Assembly: GCF_954871325.1 (NCBI RefSeq)
Contig: NC_088778.1
Coordinates: forward strand, 22,739,120-22,803,119
Source of the DNA: Gordionus sp. m RMFG-2023
Taxonomy: Eukaryota > Nematomorpha > Gordioida > Chordodea > Parachordodidae
Direction of reading: 5' to 3'
Length of the DNA stretch: 64,000 nt
Positions within the stretch are counted from its first letter, which is position 1, and every line of letters begins with the position of its first letter. The notes under the pieces were generated by a model. It saw nothing but the letters and a program-made list of their open reading frames with translations. It was not told the origin of the DNA and made no database searches. The position numbers were made by a program, and so were the translations under genes. Shown here piece by piece: positions 48,809 to 60,170 of the stretch.

Positions 48809-49799
48809 TAAAATTTTGTTAACTTTCTCTTTATATTTTTTTTATTATTATAAAATTAAATTATCCAAAGTTTATATAAAATGAAAAAGTGATTTTTACA
48901 ATTTCGTTAATGTAATAAATATCATCAGTCATTTACATAAAAATTAATACATCTGTTAAAATAAATCACTTTATCAAATAAAATATACATTAAAAAAGTG
49001 TACATTACAACACGCCACCCATTACTAAACCCAAGTGTTAGGGGTGATTGATAATATATGACCAATAATATACGAAATATAAATACACATTTGACGTTTT
49101 CCATTTACTCCAAACTATATATTTAAACATTCCGCTTATTTTGGTGTTTATAAAAATTTCGCCGAAAATAAATTATCTTGATCGACTTTATAATAAGAAT
49201 TAAGAAATGCGGCTTTATGTCCATAGGAGGACGCCGTTTTAGTCGTCTCACGAATAAGAATAAAAATATTAAATAATTTCTCCAGCTACAATTTCTCTGT
49301 AACACCGTAAATTTATATTTCCCCAATTCGAATTAAGAATAGAATATATATTTTTAAATATTTCACCATAATTTTCTCCAATTCGAATACAGAATATAAT
49401 GTAAACAATTTATACTCAAAATTTTCATACACATCTCCCCATTATTATCGGTAAATCATTTAATATAATTTCGAATATGATTTCGCAAACATTATTTGAA
49501 TGTACTGGAATAATTTCCTTATATTCTTGAATAATTTTATATAAGGATTAATTAAATTTTTTTTTAGCGAAGTAAACAACATATACAATATCTTAACTAA
49601 AAAATGGTTTTTATAGGAATTTCATTTCTTTGAAAGAATACCAATGAATAATGTCATAGATAATATAGTAAGTTAGGTAAAGATTTCGAATAATTTGATG
49701 CATATATTTTATTCCACTATTACTTTAATAATAATATTCACTTGAAAACCTCCTCCCAACAAATATCGAATAAGATTCTTATGAAAGTCTCTTTTTTTA

Positions 49800-50160
49800 A
49801 TATTTATTATTTTATTTTATCTTAATAATATTAATTCCCAATTTTGGAATATTTATCTTTTTTTATTTTACCTTTATACTATATTAATTCCCAATTTTGG
49901 AATATTCATCCTTTTTTTATTTTACCTTTATATATTAATTCCCAATTTTGAATATTTTTATTTTTATTTTACCTTTATAATATATTAATTTCCAATTTTG
50001 GAATATTCATCCCTTTTATTTTACCCTTATAATATATTAATTTCCAATTTTGGAATACTCATTTTTTTTATTTTACCTTTATAATATATTAATTTCCAAT
50101 TTTGGAATATTCATTTTTTTTATTTTGCCTTTATAATATATTAATTTCCAATTTTGGAAT
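49800..50160. repeat. Tandem array of about 50-60-bp units, about seven copies, inside the LTR element
   Basis: The unit contains TTAATTTCCAATTTTGGAAT and TTTTATTTTACCTTTATAAT. Copies vary mainly in T-run length. It lies in the internal region just before the right LTR. Confidence 0.9.
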
Positions 50161-50929
50161 AATTTGCCTATAGTGGCCTTCTCTCAAAGTCGAATACAAA
50201 TGAGAATATACTGCACCTGAAAGAGTGATCATTTCGCCGTAGTGATAATATAGTAGGTTATAAAATTGCGAATTGTGACTGCAATAACCCTTATGGAACA
50301 TTTGTTTTACATGGCACCATTTTCATATTTGTAATTTAAAAAGAATATTCATCTTTTATAAATTGAATAAAAGAATCTAATAATTATTGAAATTTTATTT
50401 AATTTAACGTATATATTTTATTGGAATAAGAGTATCGCCTCTGATAGCGATACTCTGAGTTAAAATTTTGTTAACTTTCTCTTTATATTTTTTTTATTAT
50501 TATAAAATTAAATTATCCAAAGTTTATATAAAATGAAAAAGTGATTTTTACAATTTCGTTAATGTAATAAATATCATCAGTCATTTACAGAAAAATTAAT
50601 ACATCTGTTAAAATAAATCACTTTATCAAATAAAATATACATTAAAAAAGTGTACATTACAACAGATGAAAATCCACGTTCTATACATACCTAAAACAGC
50701 TAGTCATTTTTATAATACATAAATTATTGTACTTGTGTACACCCATGACGATTCTAGACAAGGTATATAATTTTGGATATATTGAAGAATTTTCCTCCCA
50801 GAATTTTAAAATATTTGACCTTTCTAAAAATGCAATAGGAATTTTTTGATCCTCCTTTCTCTCAGATGATAATTTGATTTTTCTCTTCTCTATCTAAAAT
50901 TAAAATTTCAAGATCATCAATGTGCTATC

Positions 50930-51910
50930 ATTATCAGTGTTATATATAAAACCAGTAAGTATTATTGCCGTAGCCTCCAAAGGAACCAACACATTAGTAA
51001 TCTTTTATTTGATTTCAATCATCTTCCAACAAAATGACTTTACATGCTCCTATAATAGAATCATTACAGAAATCTCAAACTTATTAATCGCTCTAGCATC
51101 ATACAAATAGAGGACCAACGTGTTGTGCAATCTAATATTGCCATTTACCTTTTCATAGATTTTAATATTCTTACAATTGTGGGAGTTCTTAAATATTTTA
51201 CTACACCCCTTGCTTTATCAATTATAGTTTTAAAGTGATTATTTTTTAAGGAATCATTAATAGCCAATTGTAGCGTATGGGCTGCACATCTGATAAAGTA
51301 TATTTTTGTGGAGAAATCTTTTATTATTTCCTGTAAATCAATTTCACTTATGTCCTCATAATTATCATCATCATCATCCATCCATTTCTTCCAGTGAACA
51401 TTCATTTAATAATTTGATTGATTTTACTAGATTAGCACCATTATCCGTAGTAATTGTATAAACGTTTCTTATAGGAATATGAAATTTATTTAATGTTTCT
51501 AATATCATTCTTTTTATATTTTCAGAAGTTGAACTCTCTTTAATCTCCTTCATATCTAAATTTCTTAATATTATATTATTTCCTTTTATATACTGTATAT
51601 TTATTCCTACAATATTTCTCCCTAATCTTTGGGCGGAATCAATTTTTAATGAAATTGTTTTTTGTTTCTTTTATTATTTTTGCTTGTATTTTTTTTGATT
51701 CATTAATTACTAAGTCCTTAATTAAAAAACGGTTAATTAATGTTCCAATTGCCTTACTAATAGGATCATTAATTTTTTTAAACCACAATCCTCAATAATA
51801 TTGAAAGGTCTTCCATTTATTGTAACAAGCTCAACTAAAGCATTCTTCAAATTCTCCTCAGACATTTGAATATGAATGCTTTTTTTAGCAAAATTTTTCA
51901 ATATTATTTT
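50930..51910 (-). pseudogene. hAT transposase, frameshifted
   Basis: Minus-strand blocks occur in hAT order. Near 51,815 NGRPFNIIEDCG matches the GRPF..IED block. Further in are INDPISKAIGTLINRFL, SAQRLGRNIVGINIQYI, and then TTDNGANLVKSIKLLNE with the catalytic Asp. After a frameshift at 51,400-51,410 comes (51,405-51,145) FIRCAAHTLQLAINDSLK, the C..H block, and a final ILDCTTRWSSICMMLERLI near 51,120. At least two frameshifts and later stops separate them. An acidic run of five Asp lies at 51,370. The C-terminal dimerisation domain is not seen. Confidence 0.75.
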
Positions 51911-52747
51911 CATCCTTCTTTACAATACTGACAGTAGACTTTGTAATAATGTCTTCTTCCAAAAATTTATTTTTCTTTTTAAATATTCCTTAAATTAAAA
52001 TATCATTACTTGCAGTACAAAATAATTCCAAATATTTCACTTTTAAATCAAAATACTCAAAGTATTTCTAATAAGAGAAAATAAATTATCACAATTAAAA
52101 TATTATTACTTGCACTACAAGATAATTCACTTTCAAAAAAATCAACGTATTTCTATAACATAGTATATTAATAAATTTACATATAAAATATTATTACTTA
52201 CACTAGAAAATAATTTATGGTATCATTCTCTAAATGAAATGAAATGAAGTCCAGGAAGAAAAACGAAAGAAAAACGCGAAGATAAAATAAATTATTCCAC
52301 GAAAAAAATTAATAAAATTATAAAAATTTTAATTATTATTTAAAAATGATATTTTTACATTATTTTTAAAAAAATTTATTTTTTAATTTTTTTACCCTGA
52401 ACCCTTGGACCCTCCACTTTTTAAAAGGGTCCGGGTTCGGGTTCAACCAAAATACGAGGGTTCAGCAGGGTCCTGGTCCGGGTTCACATCCCTGCTATAT
52501 ATAATTATTGATTCAAAACAAAATAATCATTCAGTAAAATAATGATAATAACAAACTATAATTTTTCTAATAGTAATAATAATAATACGACATCTATATT
52601 ATTTTATAAATAGGAGAAAATCGATTTATTTAAAATTTTAAAATGCCACAACCACTATTTTCAAAAAAGTTAGTTTTTGGGTTTTTTTCACAATATTTCA
52701 TATATATTTGTTTTTACCTTTTTATTTTTGTTATTGTATGAATTTTG

Positions 52748-53953
52748 GGTTACTCACTGAATCACGGGGAAATTTTTGATTTTATTATTTATTTATTTTT
52801 AATATTATTTTTTTTATTTATTTTTTTTTAATATTATTATTTATTTTTTTTAATAAATAAATGATCATCTGCATTTTGGTGGAAATTTTTATCATAATTC
52901 ATTAATTTTACAATAAAACGGAGTATATTTAAAAAAAACTTGTGAAAATTTTCATAATTCTTTACGTGATATTAACCGCACTAGCCCTAAAATGTCAGAG
53001 CAACGCTTGGTTCTCTCATAAGAGCCGATCTAACTGGGATAAAAGAATGGGAAATAATTAAATAAGAGGACCATCCACGTTTTTTGGGCAGGCCGCAGTT
53101 ACCTGCACGCAAGAGGCAAAGCCCCTTACTTAAACGCCCATGGGAAAATAAAAAGATTAGGTAAAAAGCCCATGCCCGATTAAATAAAGAAATTTGATTA
53201 TGGGAGGGATATATTGGCTATATTAATTTTACCATTAATTAGAATGTGAGTAAACCTAGAAATAAACATGATTAAATAAAATAAATACCAGTACAAATAC
53301 AGTACTATGACTTTCTTTCAAAAATTCACCGGATGTAAAAAACAAGACGTGTTCTATATGAAGCTATTAAGTTAGAACTATTAAATCAAATACTAAATTA
53401 TTTAATAATCAATTTTTTATAATAACTTTTTTTTTGTGAAAAGGGTTGATATTTCAGAGAAGAAATAGTTATTTTTAGATTTATAAATTAAAAGTAAGCA
53501 CTTGTTTAATTTGGGGCATTGTTGGGTTTTAAATCTTTGAAAATGAATGACCCATAAAATTAAATATAATTTAATTGATACTCATATATATATAATATTG
53601 TTTTATTATATTTAATAATTAATCAACTTATTAAAATAAAAAAAATTGTGTGGAAAAAGGTTAATATTTCAAAAAAGAAATATTTATTTTTAGATTTAAA
53701 ATTAAGCACTTGTTTAATTTGGGCATCTTGATACTCTTATATTTAATATTGTTTTCAGTTATTATAATTTTATAAAATTGTATCGCTCAAATTATTAAAA
53801 TACCAAATTAGACAATTTATAGTTAAATTGTTAAAATTAAAATATGACTTCATTCTACCAGACCAAACAATAAAAAAAATTTTTTAATTTAAAAAAATAA
53901 ATAAATAAAAAAAAAATAATGTTAAAAATTTCCCCGTGATTCAGTGATTTACC
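52748..53953. mobile_element. Non-autonomous DNA transposon with GGT..CACTGAATCACGGGG ends
   Basis: The ends GGTTACTCACTGAATCACGG and, inverted, GGTAAATCACTGAATCACGG continue as inverted repeats through ATTTATTTATTT-rich DNA for about 80 bp. A perfect 8-bp duplication GAATTTTG flanks them (52740-52747 and 53954-53961). The interior has no transposase. A GC-richer block sits at 52,975-53,190, and an 85-90-bp direct repeat (TTAATATTTC..GCACTTGTTTAATTTGGG) at 53,440-53,520 and 53,650-53,725. The superfamily is unclear; hAT and Merlin-like both fit an 8-bp duplication. Confidence 0.85.
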
Positions 53954-54188
53954 GAATTTTGTTTTTCCTTCTAACGAAAATAATTTATTTTTTAAGAAAT
54001 TGAATAAGGGAAAATAATAATTTTTTTTGTAATTATAAAAATTAAATATAAATTGATTAATAATATAATTAATTCACGAAACAAATATTGAAATAATCTT
54101 TATATTTACTACGAATAAAAATATTTCTGATCCTATAAAAAAAATAACATCTCTATAAAATAATTGAAACAATATTCTCAATCTACAT

Positions 54189-54615
54189 TAGGCCTGCAAT
54201 TGTCTTATAATTTATTTAACCCGCCCACCCGTTTACTTATATTTTTTAAAAAATTTACCAGCCCGTCCATTTATTTCTAAATTTTCTTTATCCCACCCGC
54301 CTAATATTTAAAAATTATTTTAATGGCTGGTTTGACTCTTTATTTATTTATATGTATTTTTAATTAAACATATATAATATGCAATATAATGAAATAAAAC
54401 TATTATTTTTAATAAATTGAAGTCTGTTCTGCTCATTTCTCCTGAAAAATATCAACACTTTACCCGCACACTTCCGCCGCCCATTACTTTAAAAAATTTT
54501 CAACCCGCCCGCCACCTACCCGATGTTAAAAATATTTTAAAAACCCCGACCATGCCCATTCAAAGTATGGGCAGGCGTGCGGGAGGACAAAAAACCCACC
54601 TAATGCAAACCTCCA
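54189..54615. mobile_element. Short non-autonomous hAT-like element, 427 bp
   Basis: The ends TAGGCCTGCAATTG and, inverted, TGGAGGTTTGCATTAGGTGG are flanked by a perfect 8-bp duplication ATCTACAT (54181-54188 and 54616-54623). Subterminal zones repeat CCCGCCCACC/CCCGCCGCCC-like words. An open frame crossing its right half (54,417-54,701) is incidental. Confidence 0.85.
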
Positions 54616-54623
54616 ATCTACAT

Positions 54624-55636
54624 AGTAGCGACAAAAATGATGACATGGCAAATTCACTAAAAAAATTTAAAGGAAAATTGGCAAATACATTACTTATTTG
54701 ACAATATAATTTTATGCATAATATAAAATGTTTTTTAATTGTATATGTGACAAATCAAGAAGCGAATATAAAAAAGGCGTTGGAAGGGTAAATTTTATAA
54801 AGCTGATCGTAATTTTTTGAGACATTCTAAATTTCTTTGCTGAATAAAAAATATTTATATAAATATTTTCCGTTTATTTTTAATATATATATATATTATA
54901 CTAAATGATCTGTTCATTTGCTGAACACAATTCTAAGGAATACATCTCAACTAAATTTTATTTTGGAATTTTCCTTAGAAGAGCAATATTTTGTCACCTA
55001 AAATCGTTGACATTTTTAAAAGTGGGAAAATATTTACACAAGATGGAATACTAAGCACAAAATGTTAAAAAGTATTTATACAATGTATGACGAGATCTTT
55101 GTGTATTGATACTATTGATAAAATGGGGTCATTGTATTTTCTCAAATTATAACATATTTTTGCATGTATATCTGAATCATTTTTTTAATGGATGCTTATA
55201 AAATTAAAAGAAATGGACAAGCGTGGGTTAAAGAAAATTTAAAAAATAGGCCATCCACATTATTTTCAATAGAGCCTATAATGCATAAGATATTAATTAG
55301 CACATTATATTATTTTAACCTCGTGTATTTAGAACATGCTTATCATTTTCAACAGATAAGATATTAGTTGGTAAATTTGTATCATTGTTTTTCGCTAAAA
55401 TTATATAAAAGTATCTATTAGTTATTTTTTTATTACCTAGATATTTCCTTTTATTCATTATCAAATTGTGTTTAATGAGTAGGAAATAACTACCTTTACT
55501 TTTTATTCATAAAATTTAATCTCTTTAATAATTTCATTTATAAAAATGCAACAAAATATATACCAAATATATATTATTAGAAATATAAGCACCAGAAAGT
55601 AGATTATGCACTATTTTATTTCATATTATTATTTTC
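54624..55636. other. A+T-rich DNA without recognisable genes
   Basis: Nothing was recognised on either strand. Confidence 0.4.
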
Positions 55637-55740
55637 GAACCGTATCTTCGATAATATATTATAAATATATTTTTTAAATGCATCAATAATATATTATTAT
55701 AATTTAGTAGATTATTATCAATGACTTTAATATAATATAT
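55637..55740. repeat. Direct repeat left of the LINE fragment
   Basis: GAACCGTATCTTCGATAATA through TTTAGTAGATTATTA recurs with few changes at 56,566-56,681, so the LINE fragment is bracketed by two copies of about 105-115 bp. Confidence 0.8.
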
Positions 55741-55744
55741 TTTT

Positions 55745-56400
55745 TTTCTCTTTAGCTTTCACCTTTTCTGGTGGTAAGCTCCTTCAACATCTCTCTCCAC
55801 TTTATGTTATTCATACAATCTCTTTAATTTATACTTCTTTATATTGGCTCTAACTTTATGGCCCCATTGAAGTTTTGGCCTTCCTCTTTTACGTTTGCCC
55901 ATCACTTCCAAACTCTTAACCTTTTTTACTATGTAGTTCATATGCCTTCTCATTGTGTGCCCATACCACCTAAGTCTGTTTACCATTAACTTAGTCTTAA
56001 TGGGCACACCTTTAAACTACTTAGTATTCTTGTACTGCGCACTTTATCCTTTCTTGTTACCCTAGCAATCATCCTTAGCATTCTCATCTCCATAGTTTGT
56101 AGACTTCTCTCGTCTTATTCTTTGGTTGGCCATGTTTCCGAACTATATAGAATAGTTGGTTGTACTATTAACTGTAAATTTTTCCTTTTAATTTGTGTGG
56201 GATTCTTTTGTCAAATAGCATTCCAGATAAAGATCTCCACTTTAACCACCCTTGATTAATTTTACTCTTTATCTCTTTTTCTATTGTGCCGTTTGTTTGT
56301 ATAGTGGAGCCCAAATATTTGCAGCTTTCGCCGAATCTCTGTTTAATCTCCTCCAATCACCATATACTCTATCTTTTCTCTATTTACTTTATAATTTATA
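55745..56400 (-). pseudogene. LINE (RTE-like non-LTR retrotransposon) reverse transcriptase C-terminal fragment
   Basis: Minus-strand stretches give (56,342-56,168) FGESCKYLGSTIQTNGTIEK, INQGWLKWRSLSGMLFDKR and IPHKLKGKIYS, then LQTMEMRMLRMIARVTRKDK, then (55,998-55,807) KLMVNRLRWYGHTMRRHMNY and GKRKRGRPKLQWGHKVRANI. These are the thumb and C-terminal blocks of RTE/BovB-like reverse transcriptases (YLGSxI, GWxKWR..SGxLxDxRxPxKLKGK, LRWYGHVxRR, RGRPKxxW). Stops after KIYS and PTKE and a frameshift near 56,000 break the frame. The endonuclease and the FADD-box polymerase core are absent: a 5'-truncated, dead copy. Confidence 0.85.
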
Positions 56401-56565
56401 TATATTTAAAAGTAATATGATTCTTCCACTAATATCAGAACCAGAAAAATTTTAAAGTTCATAATCATATTCATAACAAACTTTTTATTTAAATATTATC
56501 TTGGGGTATTTATTTAAATTAAAGCATCTTTTAAACGGATTATCCAATTTTTTTTTGCTCTGGGG

Positions 56566-56681
56566 GAACCATATCTTCGATAATATATAATAAATATATT
56601 TTTTAAATGCATCAATAATATGTTATTATAATTTAGTAGATTATTACTATCCATAATAATTTCAATAGTAATATAATATAT
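56566..56681. repeat. Direct repeat right of the LINE fragment
   Basis: GAACCATATCTTCGATAATA through TTTAGTAGATTATTA, partner of 55,637-55,740. The following CAAAACCAGAAAAATATAAA (56,697) also has a counterpart at 56,439. Confidence 0.8.
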
Positions 56682-57078
56682 ACTTACACAAACATCAAAA
56701 CCAGAAAAATATAAATATTCATGATATTTATTTGATATAAAGTCACTTTTTAGTCTTTTGAACGTATAATCTAAAAAAAATTGCTCTGGGGGGGGTCTAA
56801 ACCCGACCCCCCTCTGTAGCTACACTACTGGGCTGAATGGTAAATATTTTTAGAAGCATTGAGCGAAATGGTTTATTTTTTTTTCAAAACAATGGGTGAG
56901 CGGGTGGGCTGGTTAAAAAATTTTAAATAATGTGGGGGCAGTTAGCTAAAATTCCCCTAATGCGGGTAAACTGCCATCATCTAAATTGAGTTATTTTCTT
57001 TTTAACAAATAAAAAGGCGAGGAGGATAAATACTACTATTTTTTAGTTTTTAACCTTTGTATAATTGATTATATACAC
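56682..57078. other. A+T-rich DNA with transposon-end fragments
   Basis: A G run followed by CCCGACCCCCCTC at 56,788-56,812, and GGGTGAGCGGGTGGGCTGG at 56,896, resemble hAT-like ends of the 54.2-kb family. No coding. Confidence 0.45.
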
Positions 57079-58018
57079 AGTAGGGTAAATGTGCCACGAA
57101 TGGCCATGTTTTTGCTTTTTGAAAAAAAGGTATCAAAATTTCCAAACAAATTTTATATCAATGTGTAGCCTAAATATTAATCTTTAAAATAAAATTTGAA
57201 TCAAAGCTCTAAATATAATACTTTATGAGCTAAATGAGATTATGTGAAAGTTGTTTTTCTGGCCAGTTATTACATACTATGTATTGTATTGACTGGCCAT
57301 ATACTATGTGTTAACTGGTCTGGTCATAATATATTATTTAAGAATTTTATTATAAATATGAAATAATACAATATGAAATTTGTAAAAGACCTATGTTAAT
57401 GTTTTTACATTTTTTAGTTATATAAAATTATTAATTATATACTAATTTAATTAATATTAAAATCTCAATTTATTACCACATCTATTTAATGATAATATTA
57501 TAAATTAATATCTTAATTATCATTTTACTAAATATTCTTAAGCTTGTTCATCATTCTATTTCACCAAATGTTGTTTTGCAAAAGCTTTTCATTTTAATAT
57601 GAATATGTGAATGTGCGAATTGTGGCCAATCAATACATGGCCAGACAATCCTCACCTCACCTCTCTATTATTATTTAGCGCCTTTATATGTCTATTAAAT
57701 AAAGCTTTTAAAGTCTATTTTTTGTGTGAATAATGCTAAATGTCTAAGGAATATTTATATAAAATATCAGTAATCTAAATTAGTAATTTAACCAAACAAA
57801 AAAATGTGTAAAGTGATTTTTCCAGAAAGATTTACTAAAAACAGTTTATTTGAAATATTTTTTTATTGAATTGTTCTAATAAATGAACTTAGGTAAAGTA
57901 CATATCATAAATATACACATTTTTACCAATTTTAGAGAAATTGGTCCAATAGATGAAAAGTTAAAGGGTGGTGGCCAGTCTTCACACATGGCCATTTATG
58001 GCACATTTCCCCTACACT
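57079..58018. mobile_element. Non-autonomous DNA transposon with TGGCCA repeats, about 940 bp
   Basis: Left AGTAGGGTAAATGTGCCACG and, inverted, right AGTGTAGGGGAAATGTGCCA form ends of about 30 bp that run into AATGGCCATG on both sides. TGGCCA recurs at least seven times across the element (for example near 57,101, 57,262, 57,292, 57,623, 57,638, 57,971, 57,987), like subterminal transposase-binding repeats. No clean duplication and no transposase; superfamily unassigned. Confidence 0.7.
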
Positions 58019-58489
58019 ATAATAATTTTAAATGTGTTACTCATATTTATTTTTTTAAATGTAATAGAATTGTGATTCTTTGATGGGTCGCAGAATTATA
58101 TGCTCTGGGCCGCCAAAAGTAGCATGACGCTATAATCAGAACGCCTATACTATCCCCCCCCCCCAATTAGAAACGCCTTTTTAAATCTCAGTTAGACAAT
58201 TTGTTTATCCTCTCCCCATAAGTGGAATAAGATGAGATATTTAGAACCATGGTAAATTTTTAGTAGTTTGGAAATTAATTACCCCGATAAGTTTAAGATT
58301 TACTTTGAAAAATATCGATACTTTAAATTTAGGTATCTTATAAATTTATTCTCTGCATTATATTTCTTAACTATTACTTTGATAAGTTGATTAGATAAGT
58401 CTTAGGAAATCTAGCCATTGTATTTTATTTATTATTTTGACTAAAATTAACATTTAGCTATCATCTAGTATTAGTATTTAAAGTTTATC
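58019..58489. other. A+T-rich spacer
   Basis: One GC-richer scrap at 58,085-58,160, with a C run, resembles a transposon end. Nothing else was recognised. Confidence 0.4.
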
Positions 58490-60170
58490 CAATAGCGTCA
58501 CTAGGTGAGGGCGCACAGGGGCTCGAGCCTCCTGATTTTGAATAGCCCGCGGACACTAAAAATTTTTAAAATAGCCCCCCCCCTTCCCTTAAACGATTTC
58601 TTTTATAATTCTATTAAGTATCATATATATATTTAATTTTTTTATTCATAAATTAATAAGACTATCTAAATTATTAATAAATGAGTGCTAATTTAATTAT
58701 TAGATTAGATTAAATATATATAAATTATATTTTCACTATGTCAGCTTATAATCAAATCTATGTTAAAAATGGAATATCAATATATTTCATAATGTCTAAA
58801 TATTAATTTAGTATTAACAGTTGAAACTTATTTTTATTATTTAAATTAATTTAAAACCCTTATTAAATAAATATAATTGTTTATTAATTGAAAATTAACA
58901 AATTTAATATTATAATTTGCCGAGTTCAAAATCATTAATCAACAACTTTAAATACCATGCCTCTTTCTAAAATATTTTAAACGTCCAAATATATATAAGA
59001 AGTATCTTAAAAGTTAGTAGAAATATAGTTAATAACCTACTATTATATAGAATTGGTTACAAAATTTTAGGTAAATGTCACTTATACAGACATATTTGAC
59101 AATATTTTATTAAGCTTTACTAATCAATGTTTTTGATAATAATAATAAGTAACAATTAGCATATCTATTTAATCTTATTATTCATCCCACAATGCATATA
59201 ATCCTTATTAGATATTTTTTTTTCCTTTTTATGTGTTTTCAGGAATTTTTTTTCTTCTTTGAAAACAGTTTTGAGTTAAATTTTTTATACCGAGTATATT
59301 TTTAATATTATTAGAAACTACTTTAATTTACTATACCAAGTGGTGCCACAATAATATATAAAATCTTAATTGCTTTCAATCTCTCTGGTCCATATTTTCT
59401 AGTAAATAAATGATTAATTTCTAATATGGCATACTTACCATGTAAATAAATTAAGGCTTCAATATATTGCATAATTAATTCTTCCGAAGATTTTTAGTGT
59501 TTTTATTTTATCAATTTATCTACCATAATAAATTCTGATATGAATTTACATCATGAGTGTCATAGCCATGAAGGCAACTTAACCAGTATCTATTATTTAT
59601 GTGGCTATGTAATTTAAGATTAGTGCTCCTGCTGGCTGATGAGAGCATTTGATTGCATAATTTAGATGAGCAATAATGGTCAACTGTCTAGTCCATTGTA
59701 TATTATTAAAAATAGAAGATAATCTTTTAGAAATTTAATATTTCATAATAATTTTTTCGATTATTTATCTAGCTATCATAATATCATCTAAGAGGAAGCG
59801 CAAACCACCATATAGTTTATTTATATTAGTCATTTATAATCTCTTCTACAGAGTTATTGATTTGGTTAGACCTAAATTTTTTTCCTTATTAATACATTCT
59901 ATAAAACATTGTCTAAAATGGTAAAAAACGTTATATTAGTTTCATGACCCTTTGTCAATATAGGTTGCTAAAAATTAATTATTAAGAGTTTACAAATTTC
60001 AATTAAAAAAATATAACATATTAATATAAAACTCGACCAAAGGTTGGGGAGGGCTGAAGGCCCGCAAAATAGGGAATATATGGCTTTGCCCCCCCCATAA
60101 TTTTTTTAGCTGAGCCCTCTGAGATTATAAAGGTGAATGACGCCCTGAGTCTGCCCCTGGCAAATCTGAT
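58490..60170. mobile_element. Element related to 10,036-11,601, inverted relative to it, boundaries tentative
   Basis: The interior 59,040-59,210 (TATTATATAGAATTGGTTAC, ACAGACATATTTGACA, ATTCATCCCACAATG) matches the reverse of 11,060-11,270. C runs lie near both ends (58,576 and 60,090), and a GGCTGAAGGCCCGC block at 60,051 recalls GCCGAAGGCCGGGC at 11,487. The outer words AGCGTCACTAGGTGAGGGCG and GACGCCCTGAG are only loosely inverted; no duplication. Confidence 0.55.

Larger units (their letters stand above)
48669..50664 (-). mobile_element. LTR element, structurally whole but non-coding, nested in the hAT element
   Basis: Two 344-bp direct repeats (48669-49012 and 50321-50664) differ at about one position. 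The pair is flanked by the 5-bp duplication GATGA (48664-48668 and 50665-50669), typical of LTR-element integration. Read on -, the repeat starts TGTTGTAATG and the DNA just inside it reads TGGTGCCATGTAA, a plausible tRNA primer-binding site; GGGTGGCG precedes the other repeat. The internal 1.3 kb lacks recognisable gag or pol and holds a tandem array, so this is a non-autonomous (TRIM/LARD-like) form. The near-identity of the repeats implies a recent insertion. Confidence 0.85.
48393..52494 (-). mobile_element. hAT transposon (CAGGGATGTGAACCC family) carrying a nested LTR element
   Basis: The ends CAGGAATGTGAACCC and, inverted, CAGGGATGTGAACCCGGACC are flanked by a perfect 8-bp duplication CTATATAT (48385-48392 and 52495-52502). 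Subterminal zones repeat GGGTCCGGGTTCGGGTT-like words. The element is 4,102 bp, of which about 2.0 kb is the LTR element at 48,669-50,664. The remaining 2.1 kb holds a broken minus-strand transposase (50,930-51,910). Confidence 0.9.

Noticed and set aside
54417-54701. 94-codon open frame on +
   Set aside because: It runs across the right end of the 427-bp element into flanking DNA and has no family features.
58490-60170. An 8-bp target duplication for this element
   Set aside because: Several placements of the ends were tried and none gave a convincing match, so boundaries are left tentative.
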